From positions 25,783 to 89,782 of the forward strand of contig NZ_QVMJ01000010.1 of assembly GCF_010500955.1 (NCBI RefSeq): DNA of 64,000 nt, in the 5' to 3' direction. Positions within the stretch are counted from its first letter, which is position 1; every line of letters starts with the position of its first letter. The notes under the pieces were generated by a model. It saw only the letters and a list, made by a program, of their open reading frames with translations. It was not told the origin of the DNA and made no database searches. This DNA comes from Bacteroides sp. 519. Lineage in GTDB: Bacteria; Bacteroidota; Bacteroidia; Bacteroidales; Bacteroidaceae. Below, piece after piece: positions 1-11,748 of this stretch. The position numbers and the translations under genes are program-made.

Positions 1-128
1 AATTCTCCATCGGCAAAATGCGTAATATTCATATTGCCTAAAGGACAATTAAGACCTGCACAGATTTTTTCAGCCAGATATCTCGATTTAGTGCCCGAGA
101 ATACCATGAATGGCGCTTTTTTACTCAT
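1..128 (-). CDS. prs: Ribose-phosphate pyrophosphokinase, N-terminal part (cut by window edge)
   Basis: The enzyme makes PRPP from ribose 5-phosphate and ATP for nucleotide, histidine and NAD synthesis in the cytoplasm. Only the first 42 codons are inside the window; the gene continues beyond base 1. The start is the ATG at 128-126 and the translation begins MSKKAPFMVFSGTKSRYLAE, then runs through a conserved NxTHFADGE stretch typical of the Prs N-terminus. A well-formed Bacteroidota promoter stands about 38 nt upstream. The identification rests on close resemblance to Bacteroidales Prs starts as I know them. The rest of the protein cannot be judged. Confidence 0.9.
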   Translation of the reverse strand, partial: MSKKAPFMVFSGTKSRYLAEKICAGLNCPLGNMNITHFADGE

Positions 129-165
129 TTTAAATAGTAATTACCTTGGGGTTTTAAATTTCGTG

Positions 166-196
166 CAAAGGTATAAATCTGTAATCATTAAACAAA
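166..196 (-). promoter_or_regulatory. Promoter of prs
   Basis: On the minus strand the -7 box TACCTTTG occupies 173-166 and a -33 TTTG lies at 196-193, 19 nt apart. This matches the Bacteroidota sigma-ABfr pattern. Transcription would begin near 159, giving a leader of about 30 nt. Confidence 0.75.
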
Positions 197-297
197 GACT
201 TATTGTAGAAAATAAAGAGATATATCTTTTTAAAGTTAGAAGTCACAAAAAAAAGTTATAAATCGGGGTTAAATCTTAGTAAAACAAGAATAAATAA

Positions 298-305
298 TAA
301 CTTTG
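298..305 (+). promoter_or_regulatory. -7 box for the L,D-transpeptidase gene
   Basis: TAACTTTG matches TAnnTTTG. It overlaps the TTG at 303 that opens the longest reading frame, so that codon cannot be the start; the ATG at 330 lies about 18 nt after the expected transcription start. Confidence 0.6.
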
Positions 306-329
306 ATCTACCAAAACGATGAAGCTGAT

Positions 330-1010
330 ATGAGGAGACTGATTTTTAGTGTTATAATTCTATCCATTATTCCATTTACGCATCCAAGATTCAACGAGCA
401 GAATGATCAGGTATTTTCTTTACCGAAATTACCCGATACGTGGAAACTGTATGAGGAAATGAATCTCAACGAGATTCTGAGCTACAATCTATTTGAACAA
501 GCCATTACAGGATACAATAAAATAGAAGAAAAGAAAAAGGAAATTATCACCATCATTGATTATTCCAAACCTTCAACCGAAGAGCGTTTATATGTTATTG
601 ATTTAAAGAACAAAGAATTGCTATATAAATCACTGGTAGCTCATGGGCGTAATAGTGGTAATTTATATGCAACATCTTTTTCGAACAAAAACGGTTCATA
701 TAAAAGTTCGTTGGGATTCTTTCTGACCGAAAATACTTATAACGGAAAAAACGGTTATTCGCTGGTACTCAACGGGCTTGAAAAAGGCATCAATGATATG
801 GCTAAAGCCCGAGCAATTGTGATGCACGCTGCACCATATTCCAGTATTGCCACAATTAACTCTACCGGACGACTTGGACGGAGTTTAGGATGTCCTGCAA
901 TACCCCAAACTGTAAGTAAAGCAATAATTAACCTGCTTAAAGGTGGTTCACTTATTTATATCTATGCTAATGATCCTACCTATTTTGTTGCAAGTACACT
1001 AATCTCATGA
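330..1010 (+). CDS. Murein L,D-transpeptidase catalytic domain protein (YkuD_2 type)
   Basis: A 226-residue exported protein of the YkuD_2 family, expected to act on peptidoglycan stem peptides in the periplasm. The first 18 residues (MRRLIFSVIILSIIPFTH) look like an uncleaved or Sec signal segment. The C-terminal half has the family marks: VMHAAP with His166, then GRSLGCPA with the nucleophile Cys188, some 22 residues later. The start at 330 is chosen because the -7 box at 298-305 excludes the upstream TTG. The gene stands alone, divergent from prs, and ends before a bidirectional terminator. Whether it cross-links murein or anchors lipoproteins cannot be told from sequence. Confidence 0.85.
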   Translation: MRRLIFSVIILSIIPFTHPRFNEQNDQVFSLPKLPDTWKLYEEMNLNEILSYNLFEQAITGYNKIEEKKKEIITIIDYSKPSTEERLYVIDLKNKELLYKSLVAHGRNSGNLYATSFSNKNGSYKSSLGFFLTENTYNGKNGYSLVLNGLEKGINDMAKARAIVMHAAPYSSIATINSTGRLGRSLGCPAIPQTVSKAIINLLKGGSLIYIYANDPTYFVASTLIS

Positions 1011-1078
1011 ATGCACACAGTTTACAGTAAGGTTAATCATTTAATAATTCTGACACACACATCTCTTACTGTATATTA

Positions 1079-1115
1079 AAAAAAAGCAGGTAGCCGTGAT
1101 GGATACCTGCTTTTT
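1079..1115. terminator. Bidirectional terminator between convergent genes
   Basis: AAAAAAGCAGGTA at 1080-1092 pairs with TACCTGCTTTTT at 1104-1115. Both arms are flanked by A/T runs, so the hairpin can stop transcription from the L,D-transpeptidase gene and from the beta-galactosidase gene. Confidence 0.85.
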
Positions 1116-1134
1116 CTATACTAATACTACATAT

Positions 1135-4266
<3,132 letters not shown>

Positions 4267-4372
4267 TTATTCAGTTGGCTAAATTACACTGTAAATGGCT
4301 AACTAATGGTATAAATTTGATTCAACTTGGTTGGTTAATCGTTCATTTTCGGGGAAGTTAGTAAAATAAAAT

Positions 4373-4460
4373 GAGGTAGAGAAGGTAAAGTATAAAAATC
4401 ACTCAACTACTTTACTTCCTCTACCTCAATTATCTTATTCAACTACTTCTATTACTTTCC
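4373..4460. repeat. 9-bp phased, self-complementary array after the MORN gene
   Basis: The arms 4373-4392 and 4408-4427 are complementary at 18 of 20 positions. The stretch reads as successive 9-mers such as GAGGTAGAG, AAGGTAAAG, ACTTTACTT and CCTCTACCT, and runs into the 3' end of the MORN gene, whose stop codon is at 4452-4454. It probably serves as the terminator of that gene. Confidence 0.65.
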
Positions 4461-5564
4461 TAATCGTCCTTGTTTGTAAGAGCCTTCACGAATAACTTTC
4501 CCTGCACTATCAGTTTCAACAAACGGACCATCTTTTATGCCTTGTTTAAAGGTTCCTTCATAGCGTACGCCATTGGAATCAATTTCTACTCCTTTACCAT
4601 CTTTTAAACCATTCACAAAATTACCTTTATATATGGTTCCGTCTTTTAGGGTTAAGGTACCTTGTCCTTCAGGTTGAGTATTTTTCATTTCACCTTCATA
4701 TATATCTCCGTTGCTCCACCGGTATTTACCTTTTCCTTCAGGTTTATCTTCAACCCAGGTTCCTTCGTATTCTGCTCCATGTGCCCAGGTTAATGTACCC
4801 CGTCCATGTTGCATACCTTCTTTAAATTCTCCTACATATTTATCGCCATTGGCATGATAATAAATTCCGGCACCTGTACGTTGTCCGTTTTTATAGGCTC
4901 CTTCGTAACGGTCACCATCACTGAAATAATAAATACCCTTTCCGTGTTGTACTCCATTTAACCAATCGCCAACATATTTATCACCATTGAAGTACAGAAA
5001 AGTACCTTTTCCGTTATGAACATCATTTTTCCACTGACCTTCGTATTTAGCTCCATCGTCCCAGGTATATGTACCTTTTCCATTCTTCTTGTCGTCTTTC
5101 CATTCGCCTACATACTTCGAACCGTTGCGCCAGGTGTATGTTCCGGTACCTTCGCGTTTTCCCATATTCCAAGCTCCTTTGTAAGTATCTCCGGTGTGAT
5201 AATACATGGTGCCTTCTCCTTGTTCCAGATCTTCGAACCACGCTCCATCGTATTTATTATTATTCAAAAAATAATAGATACCTTGTCCTTGTTTCTTATC
5301 TTGTAACCATTGACCTTCATATTTCTCACCATCGGAAAGCATGTGAATTCCCAATCCTTCACGCAATCCTTTCACATATTCACCCTCATAAACATCTCCA
5401 TTCTGATAAACAGTTTTTCCTTTACCATTGGGTTTACGACTTTTTAGTTCTCCTGTATATACAGAGCCGTCTTTAAATTTATAAGTACCTATTTTAATGT
5501 TTTTTTGGGCCCATCCTATTTGTGAAAAGAATATGCAAACGAGTAGTGTATATATGTATTTCAT
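4452..5564 (-). CDS. Exported MORN-repeat protein
   Basis: A protein of about 370 residues made almost wholly of MORN (membrane occupation and recognition nexus) repeats, behind a signal peptide (MKYIYTLLVCIFFSQIGWAQ). I count 14 consecutive units of exactly 23 residues with the pattern xYxGxW/FxxxxxxGxGxxxxxxGx, then a partial fifteenth; no enzyme domain is joined to them. MORN arrays in eukaryotes and some bacteria act as scaffolds or lipid-binding surfaces, but no function can be assigned here. The start at 5564 is chosen because the -7 box at 5600-5607 leaves too little leader for the earlier ATG at 5588, which remains a weaker alternative. The gene follows the M16 gene after an intergenic gap with its own promoter. 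Confidence 0.85.
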   Translation of the reverse strand: MKYIYTLLVCIFFSQIGWAQKNIKIGTYKFKDGSVYTGELKSRKPNGKGKTVYQNGDVYEGEYVKGLREGLGIHMLSDGEKYEGQWLQDKKQGQGIYYFLNNNKYDGAWFEDLEQGEGTMYYHTGDTYKGAWNMGKREGTGTYTWRNGSKYVGEWKDDKKNGKGTYTWDDGAKYEGQWKNDVHNGKGTFLYFNGDKYVGDWLNGVQHGKGIYYFSDGDRYEGAYKNGQRTGAGIYYHANGDKYVGEFKEGMQHGRGTLTWAHGAEYEGTWVEDKPEGKGKYRWSNGDIYEGEMKNTQPEGQGTLTLKDGTIYKGNFVNGLKDGKGVEIDSNGVRYEGTFKQGIKDGPFVETDSAGKVIREGSYKQGRLGK

Positions 5565-5599
5565 CTTGTTCTCTTTTATTTTATTCATTTTGTTTTTGA

Positions 5600-5607
5600 C
5601 AAAGTTA
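5600..5607 (-). promoter_or_regulatory. -7 box of the MORN gene
   Basis: TAACTTTG on the minus strand fits TAnnTTTG. No clean -33 TTTG is seen at the usual distance. Confidence 0.5.
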
Positions 5608-5644
5608 TAACTTATCACTGAAATCCGTGACTTCTGCAAAAATT

Positions 5645-6937
5645 TTAAGATAAGTTTTTTCCTGCTATAACTTCCTTTAAGTTTTCTTTATCTAAATACT
5701 TGCATGCTAAATCCAATAAATCAGTAGGAGTTGTTTCTTTTACTGCTTTCAACGAATCATCAAAAAAACAATTATCCAACCCCGAAGTATGAATAAAAAT
5801 CCATGCATCAGCCAAACCTAAAGAAGATTCATAGCTTCGAGACATTTCTCCAATCATATAATTTTTTACTATTGAAAGTTCTTTCTCGCTTACTCTTGTT
5901 GTTTGCAAAACATCAATCTCCCTGTATACCTCATTTATCAAAGAGTCTACATATTCGTTAGCTGTTTCAGTACTGATAGTTAATAAACCTGTTCCCGGAT
6001 AAAAGAACAATCCGGCAGAGATACCATAAGTGTATCCCTTATCTTCACGAATATTCGACATTAAACGGCTACCAAAGTATCCGCCAAATAAAGTTATTAA
6101 TACCCGTAGCTTTAAATAGTCGGGATGTTGGCGAGGAATAGAAAATTCTCCCAGCTTAACCGCACTTTGCAAAGCATCCTTACATTCTGTGAAAATTCTT
6201 TTTGATTTAATGGTACTAATTGGATAATCGATAGTGCTTATCTGATTATTACCATTTCCGAATTTATCCTTTCCAAAAGAGTTTTCAATAAGTGATTTTG
6301 TACTTTCGGTTACTTTCCCTGATAAGTAAATAGAGCAATTTTTGTAGTGATAGGATGATCTATAGAACTCGCATAACATTTCCCGGTTTACTTTTTCATA
6401 ATCTTTTTCATTCACCAAACGGGCACATGGATTCTGATCGCCAAACAATGAAGACAGCAGATTTCTGTGAGCAATAAAATCAACTCTGGTAGAATTTATT
6501 AAGAACTGCTGCAAATTGGCTTTTAATAAAGTAGAAAGCTCTTTCTCCGGAAAAACCGGTTCCTTAACTATTGATTCAAGAATCTCCAATGTTTGAGGAA
6601 GATACTTTATTAACGAGTATAAAGTAATGTATGCATATTCAAGAGAGCTGGATAGTTCAAGCCATGCACCATAATAATCCAGTTTCTCTGCAATTTCTCC
6701 AGCCGAATATTTTTCGGTTCCTTCACGAAGCATCCGGTTGGTAAAAAGGGCTTGTAGCTTGTAAGCTTGTTGCCAACTTCCTCCTTTGAAAACAATATCC
6801 ATACGAATAACATCCTGTTCACCGGAATTAATAACATACACAGGTATACCATTGGGCATTACAATCTTCTCCGGGTGTTGGATATTGATTTTGTCTAAAG
6901 GTTGTATCGATGGTTGGGTTTTACGTTCGGGCATCAT
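5645..6937 (-). CDS. M16-family peptidase homologue lacking the zinc motif
   Basis: 430 residues with the two-lobed fold of M16 (insulinase/PqqL-like) peptidases. The place where active members have HxxEH, just before a conserved GTEKYS-like turn, reads QALFTNRMLREGTEKYS here, so both zinc-binding histidines and the catalytic glutamate are missing. The second lobe keeps the R/Y substrate-binding region (GGYFGSRLMSNIREDKGYTY near residue 290). It is therefore likely a non-catalytic partner, as in heterodimeric M16B pairs in which one subunit is inactive; no active partner is in this window. There is no signal peptide, so it would be cytoplasmic. The start overlaps the kdsB stop by four bases (ATGA), which indicates translational coupling at the end of the PBP-folK-kdsB operon. 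Confidence 0.8.
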   Translation of the reverse strand: MMPERKTQPSIQPLDKINIQHPEKIVMPNGIPVYVINSGEQDVIRMDIVFKGGSWQQAYKLQALFTNRMLREGTEKYSAGEIAEKLDYYGAWLELSSSLEYAYITLYSLIKYLPQTLEILESIVKEPVFPEKELSTLLKANLQQFLINSTRVDFIAHRNLLSSLFGDQNPCARLVNEKDYEKVNREMLCEFYRSSYHYKNCSIYLSGKVTESTKSLIENSFGKDKFGNGNNQISTIDYPISTIKSKRIFTECKDALQSAVKLGEFSIPRQHPDYLKLRVLITLFGGYFGSRLMSNIREDKGYTYGISAGLFFYPGTGLLTISTETANEYVDSLINEVYREIDVLQTTRVSEKELSIVKNYMIGEMSRSYESSLGLADAWIFIHTSGLDNCFFDDSLKAVKETTPTDLLDLACKYLDKENLKEVIAGKNLS

Positions 6938-7689
6938 TCTGTTATTTGATTCAAAAACAGTTCGGCACGTTGTAAATCTTCGGGAGTATCAATACCTATT
7001 GTTTCTACATGTGTGATTCCTGTTTTTATTTTATAACCATTTTCCAGCCACCGCAGTTGTTCAAGAGATTCGGCCAACTCTAATGATGATTGTGCTAATG
7101 TTGTTATTTCTTTCAACACATCCGAACGATAAGCATAAAGGCCAATATGTTTATAATAGATATGATGTTTAAGCCATTCTTGTTTGGTTACATTACGCTG
7201 ATAAGGAATTACTGAACGACTAAAATACAGTGCATTCATATTCTTATCAACTATTACTTTGGGAGAATTAGGATTTTCAAGCATTTCAATATCATCTTCG
7301 GCTGCAAAAGGTTTAACTAAAGTAGCAATCTGAACAGATGAATCGGTAAAACATTCTTTTATCGTTTCCAATTGCGATAGCTGAATAAAAGGTTCATCGC
7401 CCTGAATATTCACCACAACATCATAATTTCCAGGAACTTTGGTATATGCCTCATAACAACGGTCAGTTCCGCTTTGGTGCAATGATGATGTCATAACTAC
7501 TTTTCCACCAAATCCCAATACAACATTTTCAATCCGCTCATCATCTGTGGCTACGTATACATCTTCAAATGCTCCCAATACTTGTTCATATACCCTTTGG
7601 ATCATAGGTTTGCCTCCTAAAACCGCCAAAGGTTTGGCCGGAAAACGTGTAGATGCGTATCGGGCCGGTATAATTGCTAAGAATTTCAT
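6934..7689 (-). CDS. kdsB: 3-deoxy-manno-octulosonate cytidylyltransferase
   Basis: The enzyme activates Kdo with CTP to CMP-Kdo for the inner core of lipid A/LPS. At 251 aa it has the normal length. The nucleotide-binding start IIPARYASTRFPAKPL, the VYVATDDERI segment and the VVNIQGDEPF motif around residues 94-103 are diagnostic. Start and stop both overlap neighbours by four bases (folK upstream, M16 homologue downstream), so the three are read as one coupled unit. Confidence 0.96.
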   Translation of the reverse strand: MKFLAIIPARYASTRFPAKPLAVLGGKPMIQRVYEQVLGAFEDVYVATDDERIENVVLGFGGKVVMTSSLHQSGTDRCYEAYTKVPGNYDVVVNIQGDEPFIQLSQLETIKECFTDSSVQIATLVKPFAAEDDIEMLENPNSPKVIVDKNMNALYFSRSVIPYQRNVTKQEWLKHHIYYKHIGLYAYRSDVLKEITTLAQSSLELAESLEQLRWLENGYKIKTGITHVETIGIDTPEDLQRAELFLNQITE

Positions 7690-8069
7690 TTTCTAGTCTT
7701 CGTTAATATTGTTTTAATTCCATCAATCACATATTGACGTTTCATATCTTCCGGTTTAAGCACAATATCATCAACCATTAAAATATCAATATCCAAAGCT
7801 ATTATTCCCCTGGCTGTATCTTCTTTAGTTCGTCCTGCAGAAGATTCTATCTGTTTCATTAGGCATCGAACTTCTTCCGGATTTTGTTCCGATTCAAATC
7901 TGGCAACCTGATTTAAAAAAAGGGAATCATTAGCAATAAATAATGGCTTGGTTTCAATTTCTTCACCAAATATGATTGATGAGAATAAGTGTGTTAAGTG
8001 TGTTCTGGCAAAGAGTAGTTTTTCCTCTTTGCCTGAATTACTGCCCATGCATATTAAATATACATGCAT
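7686..8069 (-). CDS. folK: 2-amino-4-hydroxy-6-hydroxymethyldihydropteridine pyrophosphokinase
   Basis: HPPK transfers pyrophosphate from ATP to the pterin precursor in folate synthesis. The protein of 127 aa is shorter than the roughly 140-160 aa of typical HPPK. It keeps the N-terminal YLICMGSN and the metal-binding LDIDIL segment near residue 98. A start at 8069 (MHVYLICMGSNS) lies 5 nt after the PBP stop; the longer frame that opens at 8213 would lie inside the PBP gene and has no homology there. The end overlaps kdsB by four bases. Confidence 0.9.
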   Translation of the reverse strand: MHVYLICMGSNSGKEEKLLFARTHLTHLFSSIIFGEEIETKPLFIANDSLFLNQVARFESEQNPEEVRCLMKQIESSAGRTKEDTARGIIALDIDILMVDDIVLKPEDMKRQYVIDGIKTILTKTRK

Positions 8070-8073
8070 GTTT

Positions 8074-10407
8074 TTAGTTAAATAAATCGTCCAGACCTCC
8101 CAGCTCGAACTGTTCCGATTCTGAAGAAGAAGGTGTAGTGGGGCCACATGGTGAATAACCTTTTGGGAATTGGAATTTTTCTTCCGGATCGTATCCCAAT
8201 GTTTCATCAGCAAGTACTTTCTTCATGTAAATCCCCCAGATGGGAAGGGCCATAACTGCTCCTTGTCCGTTAGTCATGGTGTCAAAGTGGATATCACGTT
8301 CTTCACCTCCAATCCAAACACCTGATACCAATGAAGGAGTAAAACCAATAAACCAACCATCCGAATTATAATTAGTGGTTCCTGTTTTACCGCCTATTTC
8401 AGCTTTTATTTGATAAATTCTTTTTGCTCTGTTACCTGTTCCTTCGTTTACTACTGCACGAAGCATATCTAACATTTTATAAGTACTTGATACACTTATC
8501 ACTTCTTTCATGCGGGGAGTGAATGTGGCCAATACATTTCCTTCATTGTCTTCTATACGTGTCACAAATAACGGAGATACCCTGATGCCTTTGTTAGCAA
8601 AAGCAGTATAAGCGCCCACCATCTCTCCTACAGATATTTCACATGGTCCGAGACTTAATGAAGGAGAGGCTACAATATCCTGATTCTGTGCTCCAAAGTC
8701 ATGAATCAACCTTACCAACGCATAAGGATTTAATCTATCAATTAAATAGGCAGATATCCAGTTACTTGAACGTGACAACCCCCATTTCAGTGTAACCATT
8801 TCTCCATATCTGTCTTTTATACTATTACGGGGGCTCCATGGCGTTCCGTTTTCATCAAAAAGTGTATATTCTACATGCCTTGCTACATCACATGGAGTAT
8901 ACCCGCTTTCCATAGCCAATGTATATAAAAACGGTTTTACTGTTGAACCTACCTGACGACGCCCTACCATTGCCATATCGTATTGGAAATAGTTGTAATT
9001 AGGACCGCCAACATAAGCTTTTACATGCCCATTCATCGGATTCATAGACAAAAATCCGGCGCGTAAGAAATGTTTGTAGTATTTAATCGAGTCTAATGGG
9101 GTAAGTATTGTGTCCTTATTGCCTTTCCAAGTAAATACAGACATTGATTCCGGAGTATTAAATGCTTTTTCTATTTCTGCATCAGATGCTCCGGCGGCTT
9201 TCATTGAACGGTATCTGTCACTTTGTTTGATGGATCTATCTAAGATAGCACTAACTTCATCTTTTTTCAACCGGCTGCTATAAGGTGCTGTTGATCTTCC
9301 TTTTTTCTCAGCAAAAAAACGATCCTGAAGGAAATCTCCCAGATGCTCTTCAACAGCTTCTTCGGCATACTGTTGCATGCGCGAGTCAATAGTGGTAAAA
9401 ATTTTAAGACCATCAGTGTAAATACTGTAATTTGAGCCGTCTCTCTTTTTGTTTTTCTGACACCAACCAAACAATGGATCGGTTTCCCAAGCTATTGAAT
9501 CATCGTAAAACTTTTGTTTCTGCCAGGTTTTGTATTCACTTCTAACAGGTTGTTTTGCTGTCATAACCCCACGCAAGTATTCACGGAAATATGTTGCCGA
9601 ACCTTCTTTATGGTCTACCCGATTATATTTTAATGTCAAAGGTAATGCTTGTAAAGAATCACTTTGTTGTTTGGTGATATATCCTGCTTTTTCCATTTGT
9701 TCAATAACTACATTTCGTCTGCCTTTAGAGCGTTCGGCAAAACGAAGCGGGTTATAGTATGAGGGGTTTTTACACATCCCTACCAAGGTAGCAGCTTCTT
9801 CTATTTTAAGATTCTTTGGGTCGGTACTGAAATATGTATGTGCAGCTGTTTTAATACCTACAGCATTATTCAGGAAATCGAATTTATTTAAATATAGTGT
9901 TAGAATTTCTTCTTTGGTATAATATTTTTCAAGCTTTACTGCAATTACCCATTCAATAGGTTTTTGAAGTACACGTTCCATAAAATCGTCAGCTTTAGGA
10001 GAGTAAAGCAACTTAGATAATTGCTGAGTAATAGTACTACCACCACCTGCATTCTTCTTCATCAGGATTCCACGTTTTACAACAGCTCTTGCCAATCCTT
10101 TGGCATCAATACCCGAATGCTCGGAAAAACGAATATCTTCTGTTGCAATTAGTGCTTTTATCAAATCGGCAGAAAGTTCATCATATCCTGTATAAACACG
10201 ATTTTCCGTACTTAATGACCATGTTCCTAGCAGATTACCATCTGCCGAGAATATTTCGGTTGCAAATTTATAATTGGGATTTTCCAGTTCTTTTACCGGG
10301 GGCATATAACCTATTTTTCCAGTAGCTATAGCTGCAAAGATTCCTACACATGCCAATACAACAATAGCAAAAAGTACCCAAAGGGTTATAACTATCTTCT
10401 TTATCAT
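8074..10407 (-). CDS. Class A penicillin-binding protein (PBP1a type)
   Basis: A bifunctional peptidoglycan synthase of 777 aa anchored by one N-terminal membrane helix (residues 5-30). The GT51 glycosyltransferase domain follows: TEDIRFSEHSGID with catalytic Glu90, then GGGSTITQQLSKLL. The transpeptidase domain has the active-site serine in QVGSTVKPF, the SSN triad element in SRSSNWISAY and the KTGT box near the C-terminus. It heads the operon with folK, kdsB and the M16 homologue and has its own promoter. The downstream kdsB makes this an envelope-biogenesis unit. A pbpC assignment is less likely because no Ig-like C-terminal domain is present. Confidence 0.95.
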   Translation of the reverse strand: MIKKIVITLWVLFAIVVLACVGIFAAIATGKIGYMPPVKELENPNYKFATEIFSADGNLLGTWSLSTENRVYTGYDELSADLIKALIATEDIRFSEHSGIDAKGLARAVVKRGILMKKNAGGGSTITQQLSKLLYSPKADDFMERVLQKPIEWVIAVKLEKYYTKEEILTLYLNKFDFLNNAVGIKTAAHTYFSTDPKNLKIEEAATLVGMCKNPSYYNPLRFAERSKGRRNVVIEQMEKAGYITKQQSDSLQALPLTLKYNRVDHKEGSATYFREYLRGVMTAKQPVRSEYKTWQKQKFYDDSIAWETDPLFGWCQKNKKRDGSNYSIYTDGLKIFTTIDSRMQQYAEEAVEEHLGDFLQDRFFAEKKGRSTAPYSSRLKKDEVSAILDRSIKQSDRYRSMKAAGASDAEIEKAFNTPESMSVFTWKGNKDTILTPLDSIKYYKHFLRAGFLSMNPMNGHVKAYVGGPNYNYFQYDMAMVGRRQVGSTVKPFLYTLAMESGYTPCDVARHVEYTLFDENGTPWSPRNSIKDRYGEMVTLKWGLSRSSNWISAYLIDRLNPYALVRLIHDFGAQNQDIVASPSLSLGPCEISVGEMVGAYTAFANKGIRVSPLFVTRIEDNEGNVLATFTPRMKEVISVSSTYKMLDMLRAVVNEGTGNRAKRIYQIKAEIGGKTGTTNYNSDGWFIGFTPSLVSGVWIGGEERDIHFDTMTNGQGAVMALPIWGIYMKKVLADETLGYDPEEKFQFPKGYSPCGPTTPSSSESEQFELGGLDDLFN

Positions 10408-10454
10408 TATAATCAGTCGTTTATTGAATGACGCGTTTTATTATAAACAAGTTA

Positions 10455-10485
10455 CAAAAGTAACATAAAACTTGCTTTCATCCAA
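10455..10485 (-). promoter_or_regulatory. Promoter of the PBP-folK-kdsB operon
   Basis: -7 box TACTTTTG at 10462-10455 and TTG at 10485-10483, 20 nt apart, 48 nt upstream of the start codon. Confidence 0.7.
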
Positions 10486-10525
10486 TAAACGAAAGGATTC
10501 TTACACATTATTTATATGATACTTT

Positions 10526-11677
10526 CTATCGAACCTTTTTCTTCAAGTAATAAGGATAAGTAAAAATCACAAAATAGAGAAGTGCAAAAGAAGCAAAAAA
10601 CATAGCTGTTTGATACACAATGAGGGAACTATAATTATCTTTCAGATAGCAGGAAACACACAATCCGATAGCTAGTCCTATGCCCCACGATAATAAATTT
10701 GTGCTGTTGGCAGAAGCTCGTTCGCAATGACTGGATAACTCTACAAACATCATCAAAAACAAGGGAGTAATCAAGCCAAGGGATATGCCAAGTAAAACAC
10801 CTGAAATAGCTAAACCCAAAATGGAATTAAAAAGTATAAAAAATGAAACCGAAAGCACCAACAAGGTTAAACCAGACAAGATGGCTACCTTTCCATTCGA
10901 TTTATTGATAAACCTTTTAAAGAGAATTGAAGTAGCAAAACCTAATATGACTACAAAAAAATAGGGAATTTTCCATCCATTAATCATTAGTAATGATTCT
11001 GCTTTAAAATGTATTAAAGGTACAAGCAACCCTGGCACAAAGGCAACCATTATCATATTTATAATCAAAACCCATCCTCTGGGCAAAAGAAATCTGTCTA
11101 ATGATAATAAGCCGGAACCAATCGGAGCCCGAAACGGTATATTGACCAGAAATAAATAAAGGATTGCAATTACTCCACAAAACAAAGCTCCATATACTGT
11201 ATAGGTTAGATTGGTATTAAGATAAAAGAAACTTCCAATACTTATACCCAGAAACATTCCCAGTCGGGTTGACCAACCCAAGATAATATTTGCTTTATTT
11301 CGATATTCGGATGGAGTGATATCAATAGAGATAGTGATAAGTGAAGAGCTAATAACCCCAAAAGCAACACCTTGAATAAAGGATAAAAAGAAAGCTTCTT
11401 CTTTATTATCAATTACCTGATAAACTATTGTTGCTACTAAAACTGTTATCAATGCCGTTATACAGAGGTATTTCCTTTTAAAAGCATCTATCAGATAATT
11501 GACAAAAGGTCCAGCAACAATACGACCTGCTATCATAGATATAAAAATGTAACCGGCTTCTGTTATGGTTATATCCAACTGGTTTGCCATTGCCAGTGGT
11601 AATACTGGAAACAGCATATAAATTGAAATAAACAGAAAAAAGTTGGCGAAATAAAGCCGCCGGAAATTACAATACAT
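10526..11677 (-). CDS. Major facilitator superfamily transporter
   Basis: 383 residues, almost all hydrophobic, consistent with 12 membrane helices. The loop between helices 2 and 3 has the MFS signature in the form GRIVAGPFVNYLIDAFKRK, at roughly residues 50-68. The family resembles small-molecule exporters (YfcJ/CynX-like group), but the substrate cannot be inferred. It lies 71 nt downstream of the HAD gene and has its own -7 box in that gap. Confidence 0.8.
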   Translation of the reverse strand: MYCNFRRLYFANFFLFISIYMLFPVLPLAMANQLDITITEAGYIFISMIAGRIVAGPFVNYLIDAFKRKYLCITALITVLVATIVYQVIDNKEEAFFLSFIQGVAFGVISSSLITISIDITPSEYRNKANIILGWSTRLGMFLGISIGSFFYLNTNLTYTVYGALFCGVIAILYLFLVNIPFRAPIGSGLLSLDRFLLPRGWVLIINMIMVAFVPGLLVPLIHFKAESLLMINGWKIPYFFVVILGFATSILFKRFINKSNGKVAILSGLTLLVLSVSFFILFNSILGLAISGVLLGISLGLITPLFLMMFVELSSHCERASANSTNLLSWGIGLAIGLCVSCYLKDNYSSLIVYQTAMFFASFALLYFVIFTYPYYLKKKVR

Positions 11678-11725
11678 AACTAGTTGAGATTTAGATTAAT
11701 ACCTATTTTCTGAACAAATTGGGCG

Positions 11726-11733
11726 CAAAGGTA
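11726..11733 (-). promoter_or_regulatory. -7 box of the MFS gene
   Basis: TACCTTTG on the minus strand in the HAD-MFS gap. No clear -33 element, so moderate support only. Confidence 0.5.
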
Positions 11734-11748
11734 TAACAATAATTTATA

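Noticed and set aside
34..261. A plus-strand frame at the left edge
   Set aside because: It is the complement of the prs start and promoter region and shows no protein family features.
8070..8213. N-terminal extension of FolK within the PBP gene
   Set aside because: The extra residues do not resemble HPPK and come from a shifted frame of the PBP C-terminus.
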